Source: Prevotella sp. (GTDB taxonomy: Bacteria; Bacteroidota; Bacteroidia; Bacteroidales; Bacteroidaceae). Taken from it: a DNA stretch of 64,000 nt. Made by a program: the position numbers and the translations under genes. The notes beneath the pieces are model-generated. The model searched no databases. It saw only the letters and a program-made list of their open reading frames with translations, and had not been told where the DNA came from. The stretch lies in contig JAEEJK010000050.1 of the NCBI GenBank assembly GCA_016281815.1, positions 1 through 64,000 on the forward strand. The letters run 5' to 3'. The stretch's first letter is position 1. The number at the start of each line of letters is the position of its first letter. Below, piece by piece: positions 1 to 7,548 of the stretch.

Positions 1-379
1 AGCACAACCGCATCTCCTAAAGAGACACATGGGAAGGTGGACCTTCTACATCCATTCTTCATTCGTATCAGCAAAAGTGTTGTGCACTCTCGTACGAAAA
101 TACGGTTGTTCCACTGCAATACGTGGATGGGGTTAGTATCGCAAAGAAAGCTCCAAAACGAAACGAGTAGTCAATTGGTAAGAGGCGGCAGCCTCTGCAT
201 CCGCAAGAGCCAAGGGTGAAAGGAGTACTTTACATAGTGTGAGAGTAGTGTTTGCAGGTTTTCACAACCTGTCCGTATGCCGCCTACCTATAGAAATATG
301 GGTGTGTCTAAGGGCCAAAAGGAACGAAAACGGCGGTAAGGAATCGGTCAGAACTCAGCCGGTCCGAAAAATTCTTTTT
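1..379. other. Gene-free, possibly structured region at the window edge
   Basis: No convincing coding frame is visible; the small open frames have non-protein-like composition. The stretch holds several potential hairpins, for example GAGGC-GGCA-GCCTC near 185-198 and ACAACCTGT-type pairing further on, and looks more like folded RNA than coding DNA. It could be the upstream domain of a group II intron or another structured RNA whose start lies outside the window. No domain V hallmark is seen, so this is only a guess. Confidence 0.25.
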
Positions 380-1918
380 CTACCAATTTCTCTTTTCCTC
401 CATGACTTGCAGGATTTCCTCCCTTCTCTCATTGATTCCAGCCTCATCAAGAATTTGCACGAAAGCATTGATAATGTCTTCTCTTTCCTCGGTCTCAATA
501 AACTGAGACCGTTTGTCAAGCCTGTTGAATCCTTCTATATAGTCAATGGCTATGTTCTTGATAGAAGAATAGTCTATCTCCTCGCTATTCGCTTCCTCCA
601 TGATCCGATGACGGGTTTCTTTCCATAATGCCACAGACTTGGTATATTTTGATTTGGGTACGAACTCGCTTCCATCCCAATGCCGCAGTGGATTATTCAA
701 ATTCTCATGAAGCCATTCATCCGAGCGCAGTTTTATGACCGACAGGTCTTGGACCTTTCCCCTATACATTTTCCTGATTATCTTTCCTGAGTCAGCGGGA
801 ATACTCTCAAGCCAAAGGGTTCTCAGTTCTGGAAGACTTTCTGGACAGGGAAAATCATCGGCAGTGAAACCGAAAAGGTCATCCATCGTCAGTGTCTCCA
901 GTTCGTGCAGTTTGACTATTTCTGCCATGTCGCGGATGTAGCCTGGTTTTCCTGCCAACCCTAACCACATAAGGCCAGGAAATCGTGATGGGATGTCCTT
1001 CAGACTATACTCCTGGATATTTGTCAGGCGCAAGTTGGTCAGTCTGTTTAATCCTACATCCGGCAGGAAATCATCTTGCATCATTATTCTAAGAACCATA
1101 TAATAGCCATCGTTGGGGGAATGAATACGAAGGTTGGGCGATAGTTTTCCTCTTAGCGTGAGGTTGCTGATGCTTGAAGGCAGATGAATGGTCTCCACAT
1201 CTTCGCCACTGATTTCCACCTCCTCCAGATGAGTACGGCTAAGGTCCAACTCCCGTCGCTGGCAATTTTCCCATACCAACTCCCGGATGAGGCATCGGCG
1301 TTCCAAAAATGGTAACAGTTGTGGATAATCTTTAGAGGTACAGATTCTTCCTAATCCAGGGAGTTTGTCGAATTCCGAGAAATCCTGAACAGCACTGAGC
1401 ATATCGTCAAACAGCCCATAAAGGTGTCTTCTCACCTCTTTACCCGCAACGATGATTTCTTCATGCCATCTTTCTCTTGCCTGTACTGCTTTGAAGGCTT
1501 CAATCTGGTCTTTGGGCAGTTTATTCCATTTTTCTGTCCATTTCTGTTGGTTTCCATTAGGCCAATCGCTAAAGCCTTTGCATTCCTCTATGGGTCTTAC
1601 GGCCAAGTTACCTATCCGTTTTGCATGAGAAGGGAAAAACTTTAGAGGTGCCCAAGAATGACAGATCTTATTATCCCAGAAATGGTGATTCAGCCGAAGA
1701 TAAGACATATTGTCGATGTCACTTTCTTCCGGCATCTTCTCACTCCAGTAATCCAAATCCACATAGACTGCATTCTCCTCGTTCATCTGTGTAACCTGGA
1801 AAGCGAACCACTTTCCAGTCTCTTTTTCCTGGAGAGCATACACATCACCTACTTGTAAAGATTGCTTCTGCTTCATATTTTCTGAAATTACAATCGGTTG
1901 TACTCTCTTTCCACTCAC
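380..1918 (-). CDS. Leucine-rich-repeat-like hypothetical protein with Imm26-like N-terminus
   Basis: A 512-residue protein without signal peptide or membrane segments, so probably cytoplasmic. The first 60 residues contain a motif of the kind KxGDVYAL...GKWFAFQV, reminiscent of the small beta-barrel of Imm26-type immunity proteins. Residues about 210-390 show irregular leucine-rich spacing (LRLTNI, LMWLGLAG, LETLTMDDL, LRTLWLESI), suggesting an LRR solenoid. The C-terminal 100 residues are helical and charged. It is the last gene of a leftward operon; its start overlaps the end of the 81-residue gene by 4 bases (ATGA), implying translational coupling. Function is unknown. A role in protein recognition or toxin immunity is inference from the two domain resemblances only. 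Confidence 0.7.
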   Translation of the reverse strand: MSGKRVQPIVISENMKQKQSLQVGDVYALQEKETGKWFAFQVTQMNEENAVYVDLDYWSEKMPEESDIDNMSYLRLNHHFWDNKICHSWAPLKFFPSHAKRIGNLAVRPIEECKGFSDWPNGNQQKWTEKWNKLPKDQIEAFKAVQARERWHEEIIVAGKEVRRHLYGLFDDMLSAVQDFSEFDKLPGLGRICTSKDYPQLLPFLERRCLIRELVWENCQRRELDLSRTHLEEVEISGEDVETIHLPSSISNLTLRGKLSPNLRIHSPNDGYYMVLRIMMQDDFLPDVGLNRLTNLRLTNIQEYSLKDIPSRFPGLMWLGLAGKPGYIRDMAEIVKLHELETLTMDDLFGFTADDFPCPESLPELRTLWLESIPADSGKIIRKMYRGKVQDLSVIKLRSDEWLHENLNNPLRHWDGSEFVPKSKYTKSVALWKETRHRIMEEANSEEIDYSSIKNIAIDYIEGFNRLDKRSQFIETEEREDIINAFVQILDEAGINERREEILQVMEEKRNW

Positions 1919-2160
1919 AACAGCCGTTCCAACTGCTGCACAGCAAGCGTGATGTCATCACCAAATTTCTCATGGTCTTTCAGAAAATCTGTCCTACCAT
2001 GAGAGATGACCTCCATCAGTTCTTCACTCATATCATCAATGAAAGAGGCGACGGCATACTCGATGTCATCGCGCTGCCATTCCATGGAGGAATGGACATA
2101 CACGTTCCGCTTCTGGTGCAGGAAACTGTAGGCGGTCTCTATGCTGTCTTTCGTCACCAT
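1915..2160 (-). CDS. Small hypothetical protein, 81 residues
   Basis: An acidic, helical 81-residue cytoplasmic protein that I do not recognise. It sits between the DUF4250 gene and the LRR-like gene. Its ATG overlaps the upstream stop as TAATG, and its own stop overlaps the next start by 4 bases, so the three genes are almost certainly one translationally coupled unit. The tight packing supports it being real despite its size. The predicted helices (residues about 5-15, 25-45, 50-78) would fit a small helical bundle or an adaptor for its neighbours, but nothing in the sequence shows the partner. Confidence 0.65.
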   Translation of the reverse strand: MVTKDSIETAYSFLHQKRNVYVHSSMEWQRDDIEYAVASFIDDMSEELMEVISHGRTDFLKDHEKFGDDITLAVQQLERLL

Positions 2161-2402
2161 TATTCTCTTTTTGCTGATTTTTCCTGCCTACCAGTGAGCG
2201 TGACACCATCGTAGCCTATCGGCCTGAATTGCTTTTGGGTCTCACTCCACACGAAACCATGGGTAAGGAGATAGTTCCTCACTTCCCCAGGTTCTCTGTT
2301 GAACGCATAGCACAACGACTCCAACGTGTCGAACTCCTCATCACGCAGGAGCATGTTGACGCTTGATACCAAAATGGCCGGGTCTTTGGGCAGATAATCC
2401 AT
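2160..2402 (-). CDS. DUF4250 family protein
   Basis: An 80-residue protein opening with MDYLPKDPAILVSSVNMLLRD, matching the DUF4250 pattern (a short N-terminal LPKDP segment followed by two helices and a terminal GY/GF element). No function is established for the family. The C-terminus is longer and more basic than usual (GRQEKSAKRE). It is the first gene of a leftward operon driven by a Bacteroidetes promoter 24 bases upstream that lies in the first copy of a 73-bp tandem repeat. Its stop overlaps the next gene's start (TAATG). Confidence 0.75.
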   Translation of the reverse strand: MDYLPKDPAILVSSVNMLLRDEEFDTLESLCYAFNREPGEVRNYLLTHGFVWSETQKQFRPIGYDGVTLTGRQEKSAKRE

Positions 2403-2433
2403 GATCTTTCTCTTCCTTAACGAAAATGTGGGG

Positions 2434-2464
2434 CAAAGTTACGGAAAGTCGAGAGCAGAACAAA
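2434..2464 (-). promoter_or_regulatory. Bacteroidetes promoter of the DUF4250 operon
   Basis: On the minus strand a -33 TTTG (2461-2464) is followed after 19 bases by a -7 box TAACTTTG (2434-2441). Transcription should start near 2427, about 25 bases before the DUF4250 start codon. The same arrangement recurs one and two repeat units upstream with weaker -7 ends. Confidence 0.7.
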
Positions 2465-2653
2465 AAGAACTTGTTCTTTTTTTATGCCGAGACGGAGTAA
2501 CTTATCCAAAGTTACGGAAAGTCGAGAGCAGAACAAAAAGAACTTGTTCTTTTTTTATGCCGAGACGGAGTAACTTATCTAAAGTTACGGAAAGTCGAGA
2601 GCAGAGCAAAATAATCCCATTCTTTTTCTTTGCCGTGACGTAGTACCTTTGCT
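2435..2653. repeat. Three tandem 73-bp promoter-bearing repeats
   Basis: Units start at 2435, 2508 and 2581. The first two are almost identical; the third diverges in its second half. Each is an imperfect palindrome (GTTAC at one end, GTAAC or GTACC at the other) with a core AAAAAGAAC-TT-GTTCTTTTT in the first two units. Each carries a minus-strand TTTG/TAACTTTn promoter pair. The third unit ends with a plus-strand TACCTTTG at 2644-2651, so the array may fire both ways. An open frame of 77 codons across it on the minus strand is not credible. Confidence 0.85.
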
Positions 2654-2727
2654 TTAGGCAGATGAAAGCATCCAAATTGCGGAAGCCGTAACTATTCAGC
2701 GAATATCTAAAGAGATCGCCTACGGCG

Positions 2728-2753
2728 AGAACCAACGGTCGACCGTTGGTTCT
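2728..2753. repeat. Perfect 26-bp palindrome
   Basis: The sequence AGAACCAACGGTC followed directly by its reverse complement. Flanking GCC/GGC blocks (2718-2726 and 2754-2765) extend it imperfectly. It lies in the gap before the serpin gene, has no T-run, and so looks like an extragenic palindrome or a protein-binding site rather than a terminator. Confidence 0.85.
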
Positions 2754-2885
2754 GCCCGTCAGGGCACTCCAAATGATGATTAGTTGAATAGTTACGTTTT
2801 GAAGAGGACAGTAGAAAAAATGTTAAAATATGACAATCCGTGCAGTCTTTCTGCAGATTTCCTATCTATTATAGAAAAAGAATTA

Positions 2886-2893
2886 TATATTTG
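2886..2893 (+). promoter_or_regulatory. Bacteroidetes -7 box of the serpin gene
   Basis: TATATTTG followed by C, matching TAnnTTTG. A TTTC at 2858-2861 is a weak upstream box with long spacing. Transcription would begin near 2900, which rules out the longer reading frame that starts at 2840 and favours the ATG at 2921. Confidence 0.55.
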
Positions 2894-2920
2894 CTGAATA
2901 ATCACAAAATGGTAAGCGTT

Positions 2921-4306
2921 ATGAGAAAGTTTTCACTGACATTGGCATGTTCCATCATGATGGTCACGACTGCATTGGCATGGGATGGTGATGGAGAGCC
3001 GAAAACAATCACCTTGACTGATGCAGAGCGTACGTTGGTGGAACAGAACAGCGACTTCGCCTTCAACCTGTTCCGCAAGACACGCGACACAGAGAACCAC
3101 GTCATCTCACCACTGAGCATCACCTACGCCCTCGGGATGCTCAACAATGGTGCCGACGGCATCACGCGTGAGGAGATATGCCAGGTGCTGTCCGGAGGAC
3201 GGCAAGAGGGCTATGCCGACGTGGCCACGATGAATGCCTTCTGTAGGAAGATGCTGACAGAAAGTGCCCTGCTCGACGAGGACACGCGTGTGGCCATAGC
3301 CAATACCATCTATTTCAATGGCGACAGAAAGGATGTCTCACTGAAGTCTGCTTTTAAGGATGCGGCAGCGACTTACTACGATGCCACGCCTTCCATAGTC
3401 AACTTCAGCGACCCTGCTACGCTCGGTATCATCAACCAATGGGCCACTGACCATACCGACGGCATGATCCGTGACCTGCTGAAACCGGAGGACATGCAAG
3501 ACCCCAACTTGGTGAGTTTCCTGCTGAACGCCATCTGCTTCAAGGGCGCATGGGTCAATCAATTCGAAGAATGGCAAACTCAGAATGCGTATTTCGATAA
3601 CATGCGGCGAACCGCCATGATGATGAGTCAGGTGAATGAGTTCCGTTACGCGAGGACCGACCTTTATCAGTCTGTCGTCCTGCCCTACGGCAATGGCTCC
3701 TACCAGATGACGCTTTTCCTGCCCAATTACGGAAAGACGCTTGACAACCTGTTGGATGCCATGAACGGTACGAGTTGGAATGCCGCCAAGTACCAGAACT
3801 ATATGGTGCGGTTGAGCATGCCTCGCATAGAGACTGACACAGATCAGGACCTGAATGAGATCATGGCTTCACTGGGCATGCCGAATGCTTTCTTGGAATA
3901 CAATGGCCACGGCTTTTTGGACTTCTGTTACTTTGGTGACAATGAGGATGACTCTGACCGGTGCTGGATAAGCATGATGAGACAAAAGGCCCATCTGAAA
4001 CTCGATGAGAAAGGCACGGAGGCTGCCGCTGCCACAGTCATTGGAATGTACGACAAAGCAGCACCTTCCCAATATGCAGAGTTCATAGCCGACCGGCCTT
4101 TCCTCTACATCATCAGCGAGCGTAGTACGGGTATCATCTTTTTCATCGGACAGTATATGGGAGACATCACGATGGGCATGCCTCAAGTGGAAAGCAATAC
4201 AAAGACCGTGGAGAATTCTGCCATATACGACCTGCAAGGCCGCCGTCTGGATGGGACACCAGCCAAAGGGGTGTATATCCAAAATGGCAGGAAATACGTG
4301 AAATAA
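2921..4306 (+). CDS. Secreted serpin-family protease inhibitor
   Basis: A 461-residue serpin, usual core length plus a tail. The chosen start gives a clean signal peptide (MRKFSLTLACSIMMVTTALA); the ATG at 2909 is an alternative, and the frame opening at 2840 lies upstream of the promoter. The serpin signatures are the N-terminal NHVISPLSITYALGML block, NAICFKGAW in the middle, and the hinge DEKGTEAAAATV with small residues as in inhibitory serpins. The reactive loop is a few residues longer than in antitrypsin; ungapped alignment places a Lys at P1, hinting at trypsin-like targets. The end, IYDLQGRRLDGTPAKGVYI, is the short C-terminal module frequent on secreted Prevotella proteins. It probably protects the cell against host or self proteases. 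Confidence 0.92.
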   Translation: MRKFSLTLACSIMMVTTALAWDGDGEPKTITLTDAERTLVEQNSDFAFNLFRKTRDTENHVISPLSITYALGMLNNGADGITREEICQVLSGGRQEGYADVATMNAFCRKMLTESALLDEDTRVAIANTIYFNGDRKDVSLKSAFKDAAATYYDATPSIVNFSDPATLGIINQWATDHTDGMIRDLLKPEDMQDPNLVSFLLNAICFKGAWVNQFEEWQTQNAYFDNMRRTAMMMSQVNEFRYARTDLYQSVVLPYGNGSYQMTLFLPNYGKTLDNLLDAMNGTSWNAAKYQNYMVRLSMPRIETDTDQDLNEIMASLGMPNAFLEYNGHGFLDFCYFGDNEDDSDRCWISMMRQKAHLKLDEKGTEAAAATVIGMYDKAAPSQYAEFIADRPFLYIISERSTGIIFFIGQYMGDITMGMPQVESNTKTVENSAIYDLQGRRLDGTPAKGVYIQNGRKYVK

Positions 4307-4768
4307 ATGAAATTACGACTGGGCATATTGCTTCTTGTTCTGACTTGCTTCATGGGTGTGAATGCTCAAACAAGCAAGACAGCACAAAACAACGGTCTGC
4401 CGGTGCCTCTCCCATCATCGAACAAAGGAGATTCTATTACGGAAAGGGAGTTCACCGGCAAGGTTTTTGACGTAGTGGATGAAAACCCCCATTTCCCTGG
4501 TGGTAATGGGGCCATGCTTGATTGGTTGTCAAAGAATATCCATTATACATCAGGATGCGCAAGTATTCAAGGACGAGTGGTCGTATCTTTCTTCGTCGAA
4601 CCAGATGGGTCATTAAGTGACATAGAGTTAGTGCAAAAGGTTGACCCCGAACTTGACAAAGAGGTACTCCGTGTGGTGAAAGCGATGCCAAAATGGATTC
4701 CTGTAATACATAATGGTCAAGCAATAAGAGCGAAATACACCTTACCCATCACCTTCAGAAGTGAGTGA
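4307..4768 (+). CDS. Exported TonB C-terminal-domain protein
   Basis: A 153-residue protein with a cleavable signal peptide (MKLRLGILLLVLTCFMGVNA) and a TonB C-terminal fold (residues about 60-150: FPGGNGAMLDWL, GRVVVSFFVEPDGSL, VVKAMPKWIP, TLPITF). Unlike true TonB it has no retained N-terminal membrane anchor or Pro-rich spacer, so it is unlikely to transmit energy; many Bacteroidetes have such free TonB-C proteins of unknown role. Its ATG follows the serpin stop directly (TAAATG), so the two are co-transcribed and probably coupled. Confidence 0.85.
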   Translation: MKLRLGILLLVLTCFMGVNAQTSKTAQNNGLPVPLPSSNKGDSITEREFTGKVFDVVDENPHFPGGNGAMLDWLSKNIHYTSGCASIQGRVVVSFFVEPDGSLSDIELVQKVDPELDKEVLRVVKAMPKWIPVIHNGQAIRAKYTLPITFRSE

Positions 4769-4814
4769 AATGAAATTCTTTATCCCATCTGACCGATAAA
4801 TCATACATTTTATC

Positions 4815-4822
4815 TAAATTTG
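4815..4822 (+). promoter_or_regulatory. Bacteroidetes -7 box close to a start codon
   Basis: TAAATTTG followed by C lies only 4 bases before the ATG at 4827. The expected transcription start would be at or within a few bases of the ATG, giving a leaderless or almost leaderless message for the lipoprotein gene. Confidence 0.5.
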
Positions 4823-4826
4823 CAGT

Positions 4827-5264
4827 ATGAAAAGGAAATGGTGCTTTCTGGGCATGATTTTGCTGATGGGATGGCTGACAGGTTGTGACCTGGAGACCAC
4901 TCCTCATGGCGACCTGTATGGTTACTGGCATCTTGAGGCGGTGGACACCGTGTCGGGCGGAACAGCAGACCTGAACGGACAGCGCCTGTTCTGGGCGATA
5001 CAGAACAAAGTGGTGGAGTGCAGCGATGCAGACAACTGCCACCTCCCCATCGTCATGCATTTTGAGCGGTCGGGAGACTCGCTCCTAATGGACAAGGTAT
5101 TTGTCAACGACCGTCCCAATGGCGACCCGGAAGTGACTGATGTGACGCAGATAGCCTGCTATGGCCTCCGGTCGCTGGCTCCTCACCTCCACATCGACCA
5201 TCTTTCCAGCGACAAGATGACGCTGTCGGCTGAGGGCCTCACCCTGAGATTCAGGAAACTGTAA
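4827..5264 (+). CDS. Lipocalin-like lipoprotein
   Basis: A 145-residue lipoprotein: signal MKRKWCFLGMILLMGWLTGC with lipobox LTGC, then a beta-rich domain starting GDLYGYWHLEAVD, the pattern of small Bacteroidetes lipocalin-like proteins (one strand-rich barrel of about 120 residues). It contains DLNGQRLFWAIQ and ends in a strand, LTLRFRKL. A ligand cannot be read from the sequence. It has its own -7 box immediately upstream, so it need not depend on the serpin/TonB-C transcript. Confidence 0.75.
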   Translation: MKRKWCFLGMILLMGWLTGCDLETTPHGDLYGYWHLEAVDTVSGGTADLNGQRLFWAIQNKVVECSDADNCHLPIVMHFERSGDSLLMDKVFVNDRPNGDPEVTDVTQIACYGLRSLAPHLHIDHLSSDKMTLSAEGLTLRFRKL

Positions 5265-5330
5265 TCTTCAATACAAAAACACAAAAACACAGAGATTATC
5301 ACTATTGATCAACATTTATCAACATTCATT

Positions 5331-5864
5331 ATGGATCTCCAACAACTGATCAACGACTGTTCCGCCAAGCAGAAAAAAGGCTTGCACTTCATCACCGCTT
5401 CCATCCTCATCTGGATGCTCATCACCATCGTACATCTGACAGACCTGAACATCGAGATGAAGAACATTCTCACGTTCTGCTGCTCCGCCATCCTGTTCCC
5501 TGCGGCATGGCTGGCATCAAAATGGCTGAAAATCGACTTTGAGGGCAAGGGCAATCCTCTATCAAAAGCCGGCATCCTGTTCTCTGTCAACCAAATGCTC
5601 TACATCCTCATCGCCATGTGGGTGTTCGCTGCGGTGCCAAAGAAGATGCTGATGGTCTACACGATGATTTTCGGTGCCCACCTGATGCCATTCAGTTGGC
5701 TCTACGATTCGAAGAGTTATCTTTTCTTCTCCATCGCTGTCACCATCGGGGCGCTTATCATCGGTCTGTTCTTCCCACCCTGGGTACTGGCTGCCGTCAT
5801 GATTGTCGTTGAAGTGGTGTTCTCCCTCTGCCTTCGCGCAGAATGCAAGAACATCAATAAATAG
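5331..5864 (+). CDS. DUF7010-like integral membrane protein
   Basis: A 177-residue inner-membrane protein with an N-terminal cytoplasmic helix (MDLQQLINDCSAKQKKGLHF) and six or so hydrophobic segments (about 21-40, 44-64, 82-104, 108-124, 128-146, 150-168). The opening and overall layout resemble the DUF7010 family of unknown function. No catalytic motif is apparent. It lies 66 bases after the lipoprotein gene, which leaves co-transcription possible. Confidence 0.7.
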   Translation: MDLQQLINDCSAKQKKGLHFITASILIWMLITIVHLTDLNIEMKNILTFCCSAILFPAAWLASKWLKIDFEGKGNPLSKAGILFSVNQMLYILIAMWVFAAVPKKMLMVYTMIFGAHLMPFSWLYDSKSYLFFSIAVTIGALIIGLFFPPWVLAAVMIVVEVVFSLCLRAECKNINK

Positions 5865-5924
5865 ATTCTTTCAACCACGAATCTCGCAAATCAAAAACTC
5901 CGTCCAGTGATATAATTGTTATTT

Positions 5925-5940
5925 AGAAGTTTAGGAGTTT
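5925..5940. repeat. Two-unit 8-bp satellite
   Basis: AGAAGTTT followed by AGGAGTTT, the same units that occur in the six-unit array at 37,721-37,768. It lies in the gap between two convergent genes. Confidence 0.5.
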
Positions 5941-6021
5941 GAACAATTCAACATAAAGTATTTAGACCGAGCTGGATTCGCCGAGTTGGGCAAGAGCGAG
6001 GGGGCAAGGGGGAAGGATGCA

Positions 6022-6984
6022 TTAATTTCTGACGACTGGGCGCACAGACTGACCGCAGTCGCGGTTGAAGTTGTAGTTCCAATTGGCGTAGCCTGAAGCG
6101 AAAAGGAAACCGTAGGCGAAGTCCGAGCGCGACAGGTAATGCGTAGATAACCAATAGTAGCCGTGTGTGCCGGCATGGTAAAGAGACTTGCCACGGAAAC
6201 CCGCAGCGGGCAAAAAGATGCTCGCACCATTGATTTTGCTGGTGAACTTTCCGCCGTTGATGCCGTTGACGTCTTCTGTCCATTCATAGTTGCAGTTCTC
6301 AAGCAATTCATTCTGCTGGTCATAGGATGGCATCACCCAAGAGCTACCCCACTTCACATGGGCCACGTCGTACTGTGTGCCGGCGATATCGCTGCCAATA
6401 ATCTCAAAGTTTCCGCCTTGGTAGTATTGGTATGTGTTTTCGATGTATGTGGTCTTCTCCTCCGTCTCACCCCAGGCATAGTAGCCGCCGTAGTCCTCTG
6501 GTGTGGTGGCTCCCACGTTACAACAGGCCCACTTGGTGCCAGAGGGCAGGCCGAGGTCGATGAGGTGTGGGTGGTAATTATCGGGACAGGCGAGATAAGC
6601 GTTTTCTACCATAACCAGAATCTCCAGAATCCTCATGGTCAGTATGTCCTTGACGAAAATCTTAGACTCGCCGGAAGCGACAGCAGTGAGAGTAATGGCT
6701 GTACCTTCCAAAGAAGCCTCCACCACGGCAGTGTTGGCAGAGGTGACCTCATATTGATTGTAGCCGCCAGAGATTTCCACCATGGCGGTGCCACCAACTG
6801 GCATGGTGACCGTGGTAGGACTGACAGAGAAAGGCGCGTAGCCTTTCATGATGATGTTCACTACCATCATCGCATCGGCGACGGTGACCTTGCCGTCCCT
6901 GTTCACGTCACCCAACAAATAATCCTGTGCTTGGGCACTGAATGCCATGAGCGACAACATGGCAGAAAACAATATCTTTTTCAT
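6022..6984 (-). CDS. Secreted dockerin-type and FISUMP-domain protein
   Basis: A 320-residue exported protein. After the signal peptide (MKKILFSAMLSLMAFSAQA) comes one dockerin-like calcium loop segment (LLGDVNRDGKVTVADAMMVV, residues about 24-43), then an Ig-like/BIG stretch (about 50-125). The C-terminal part, starting LIDLGLPSGTKWACCNVGA with YYAWGET, is the Fibrobacter succinogenes major paralogous domain (FISUMP), here with the usual end GQSVRPVV. In Bacteroidetes such proteins are surface or secreted; partners are generally unknown. Only one of the two expected dockerin repeats is obvious, so cohesin binding is doubtful. A good promoter precedes it. Confidence 0.85.
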   Translation of the reverse strand: MKKILFSAMLSLMAFSAQAQDYLLGDVNRDGKVTVADAMMVVNIIMKGYAPFSVSPTTVTMPVGGTAMVEISGGYNQYEVTSANTAVVEASLEGTAITLTAVASGESKIFVKDILTMRILEILVMVENAYLACPDNYHPHLIDLGLPSGTKWACCNVGATTPEDYGGYYAWGETEEKTTYIENTYQYYQGGNFEIIGSDIAGTQYDVAHVKWGSSWVMPSYDQQNELLENCNYEWTEDVNGINGGKFTSKINGASIFLPAAGFRGKSLYHAGTHGYYWLSTHYLSRSDFAYGFLFASGYANWNYNFNRDCGQSVRPVVRN

Positions 6985-7028
6985 GACTGTATGGTTTTAG
7001 TGATTGATTCGGTTTCGCAATAGTGATG

Positions 7029-7061
7029 CAAAGATAACTTTTTACGTTGACAATTCCCAAA
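7029..7061 (-). promoter_or_regulatory. Bacteroidetes promoter of the FISUMP-domain gene
   Basis: Minus strand: TTTG (7058-7061), 21-base spacer, TATCTTTG (7029-7036). The expected start is near 7022, about 40 bases before the ATG at 6984. Confidence 0.7.
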
Positions 7062-7153
7062 AAATATATATTAAGGATCTGAAGTTTTCCATTTTTGGGG
7101 AGTCAGGTGTTTAATCTGACAATCAACACACCCTGATTACCTCTATCTGATAA

Positions 7154-7190
7154 TCAACGCCCCCTACCCCCTCTAATCTTAGAGGGGGAG
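7154..7190. repeat. Solo copy of the DUF559-associated inverted repeat
   Basis: TCAACGCCCCCTACCCCCTC followed by TAATCTTAGAGGGGGAG. The inner part CCCCCTCTAA-TC-TTAGAGGGGG is itself a 10-bp-stem palindrome. It matches the repeats flanking the DUF559 gene at 14.0-15.0 kb, but no nuclease gene is nearby. It is in a 564-base gene-free gap (6,985-7,548) that otherwise holds the promoter above, the 28-bp repeat below and GC-rich degenerate repeat debris at 7,303-7,385. Confidence 0.85.
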
Positions 7191-7212
7191 CTGATTACTC
7201 TCATTTCACAGG

Positions 7213-7274
7213 CCTTCTATTATTGGCCATCTATTACAAACCTTCTATTATTGGCCATCTATTACAGGCCTTCT
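7213..7274. repeat. 28-bp tandem repeat, two units plus a partial
   Basis: Units start at 7213 and 7241 (CCTTCTATTATTGGCCATCT plus ATTACA and two bases), with a third beginning at 7269. No coding potential. Confidence 0.85.
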
Positions 7275-7548
7275 TACACGGGCTAATATATGCATTAGTA
7301 ACTAGTTCCCCACTCCTCCCCTGCAGGGAAGGTGGCCGAAAGCCAGAGGAGTCTAAATAGAGAGGGCAAGGGGCGTTGACTCCCCAAAAACAGTGACTTA
7401 GCCACTTCACAAACTTATACACTCAAAAACTATTAGGGATTTTCCCCTCTCAATGTAGGGAAAATCCTTTTAGTATGTACAAAAATGTTCGTTTCTTTGC
7501 ATCGTGAGAATAAGACAAACGATTGATAACAAATAAAATTATACGAAA

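Noticed and set aside
37..219. 60-codon plus-strand frame at the window start
   Set aside because: Low protein likelihood and overlap with hairpin-rich sequence.
2502..2735. 77-codon minus-strand frame over the 73-bp repeats
   Set aside because: It is made of repeat DNA containing promoter elements; no conservation expected and no protein-like pattern.
7213..7274. 28-bp repeats considered as a CRISPR array
   Set aside because: Units are directly adjacent with no unique spacers, and no cas gene is present.
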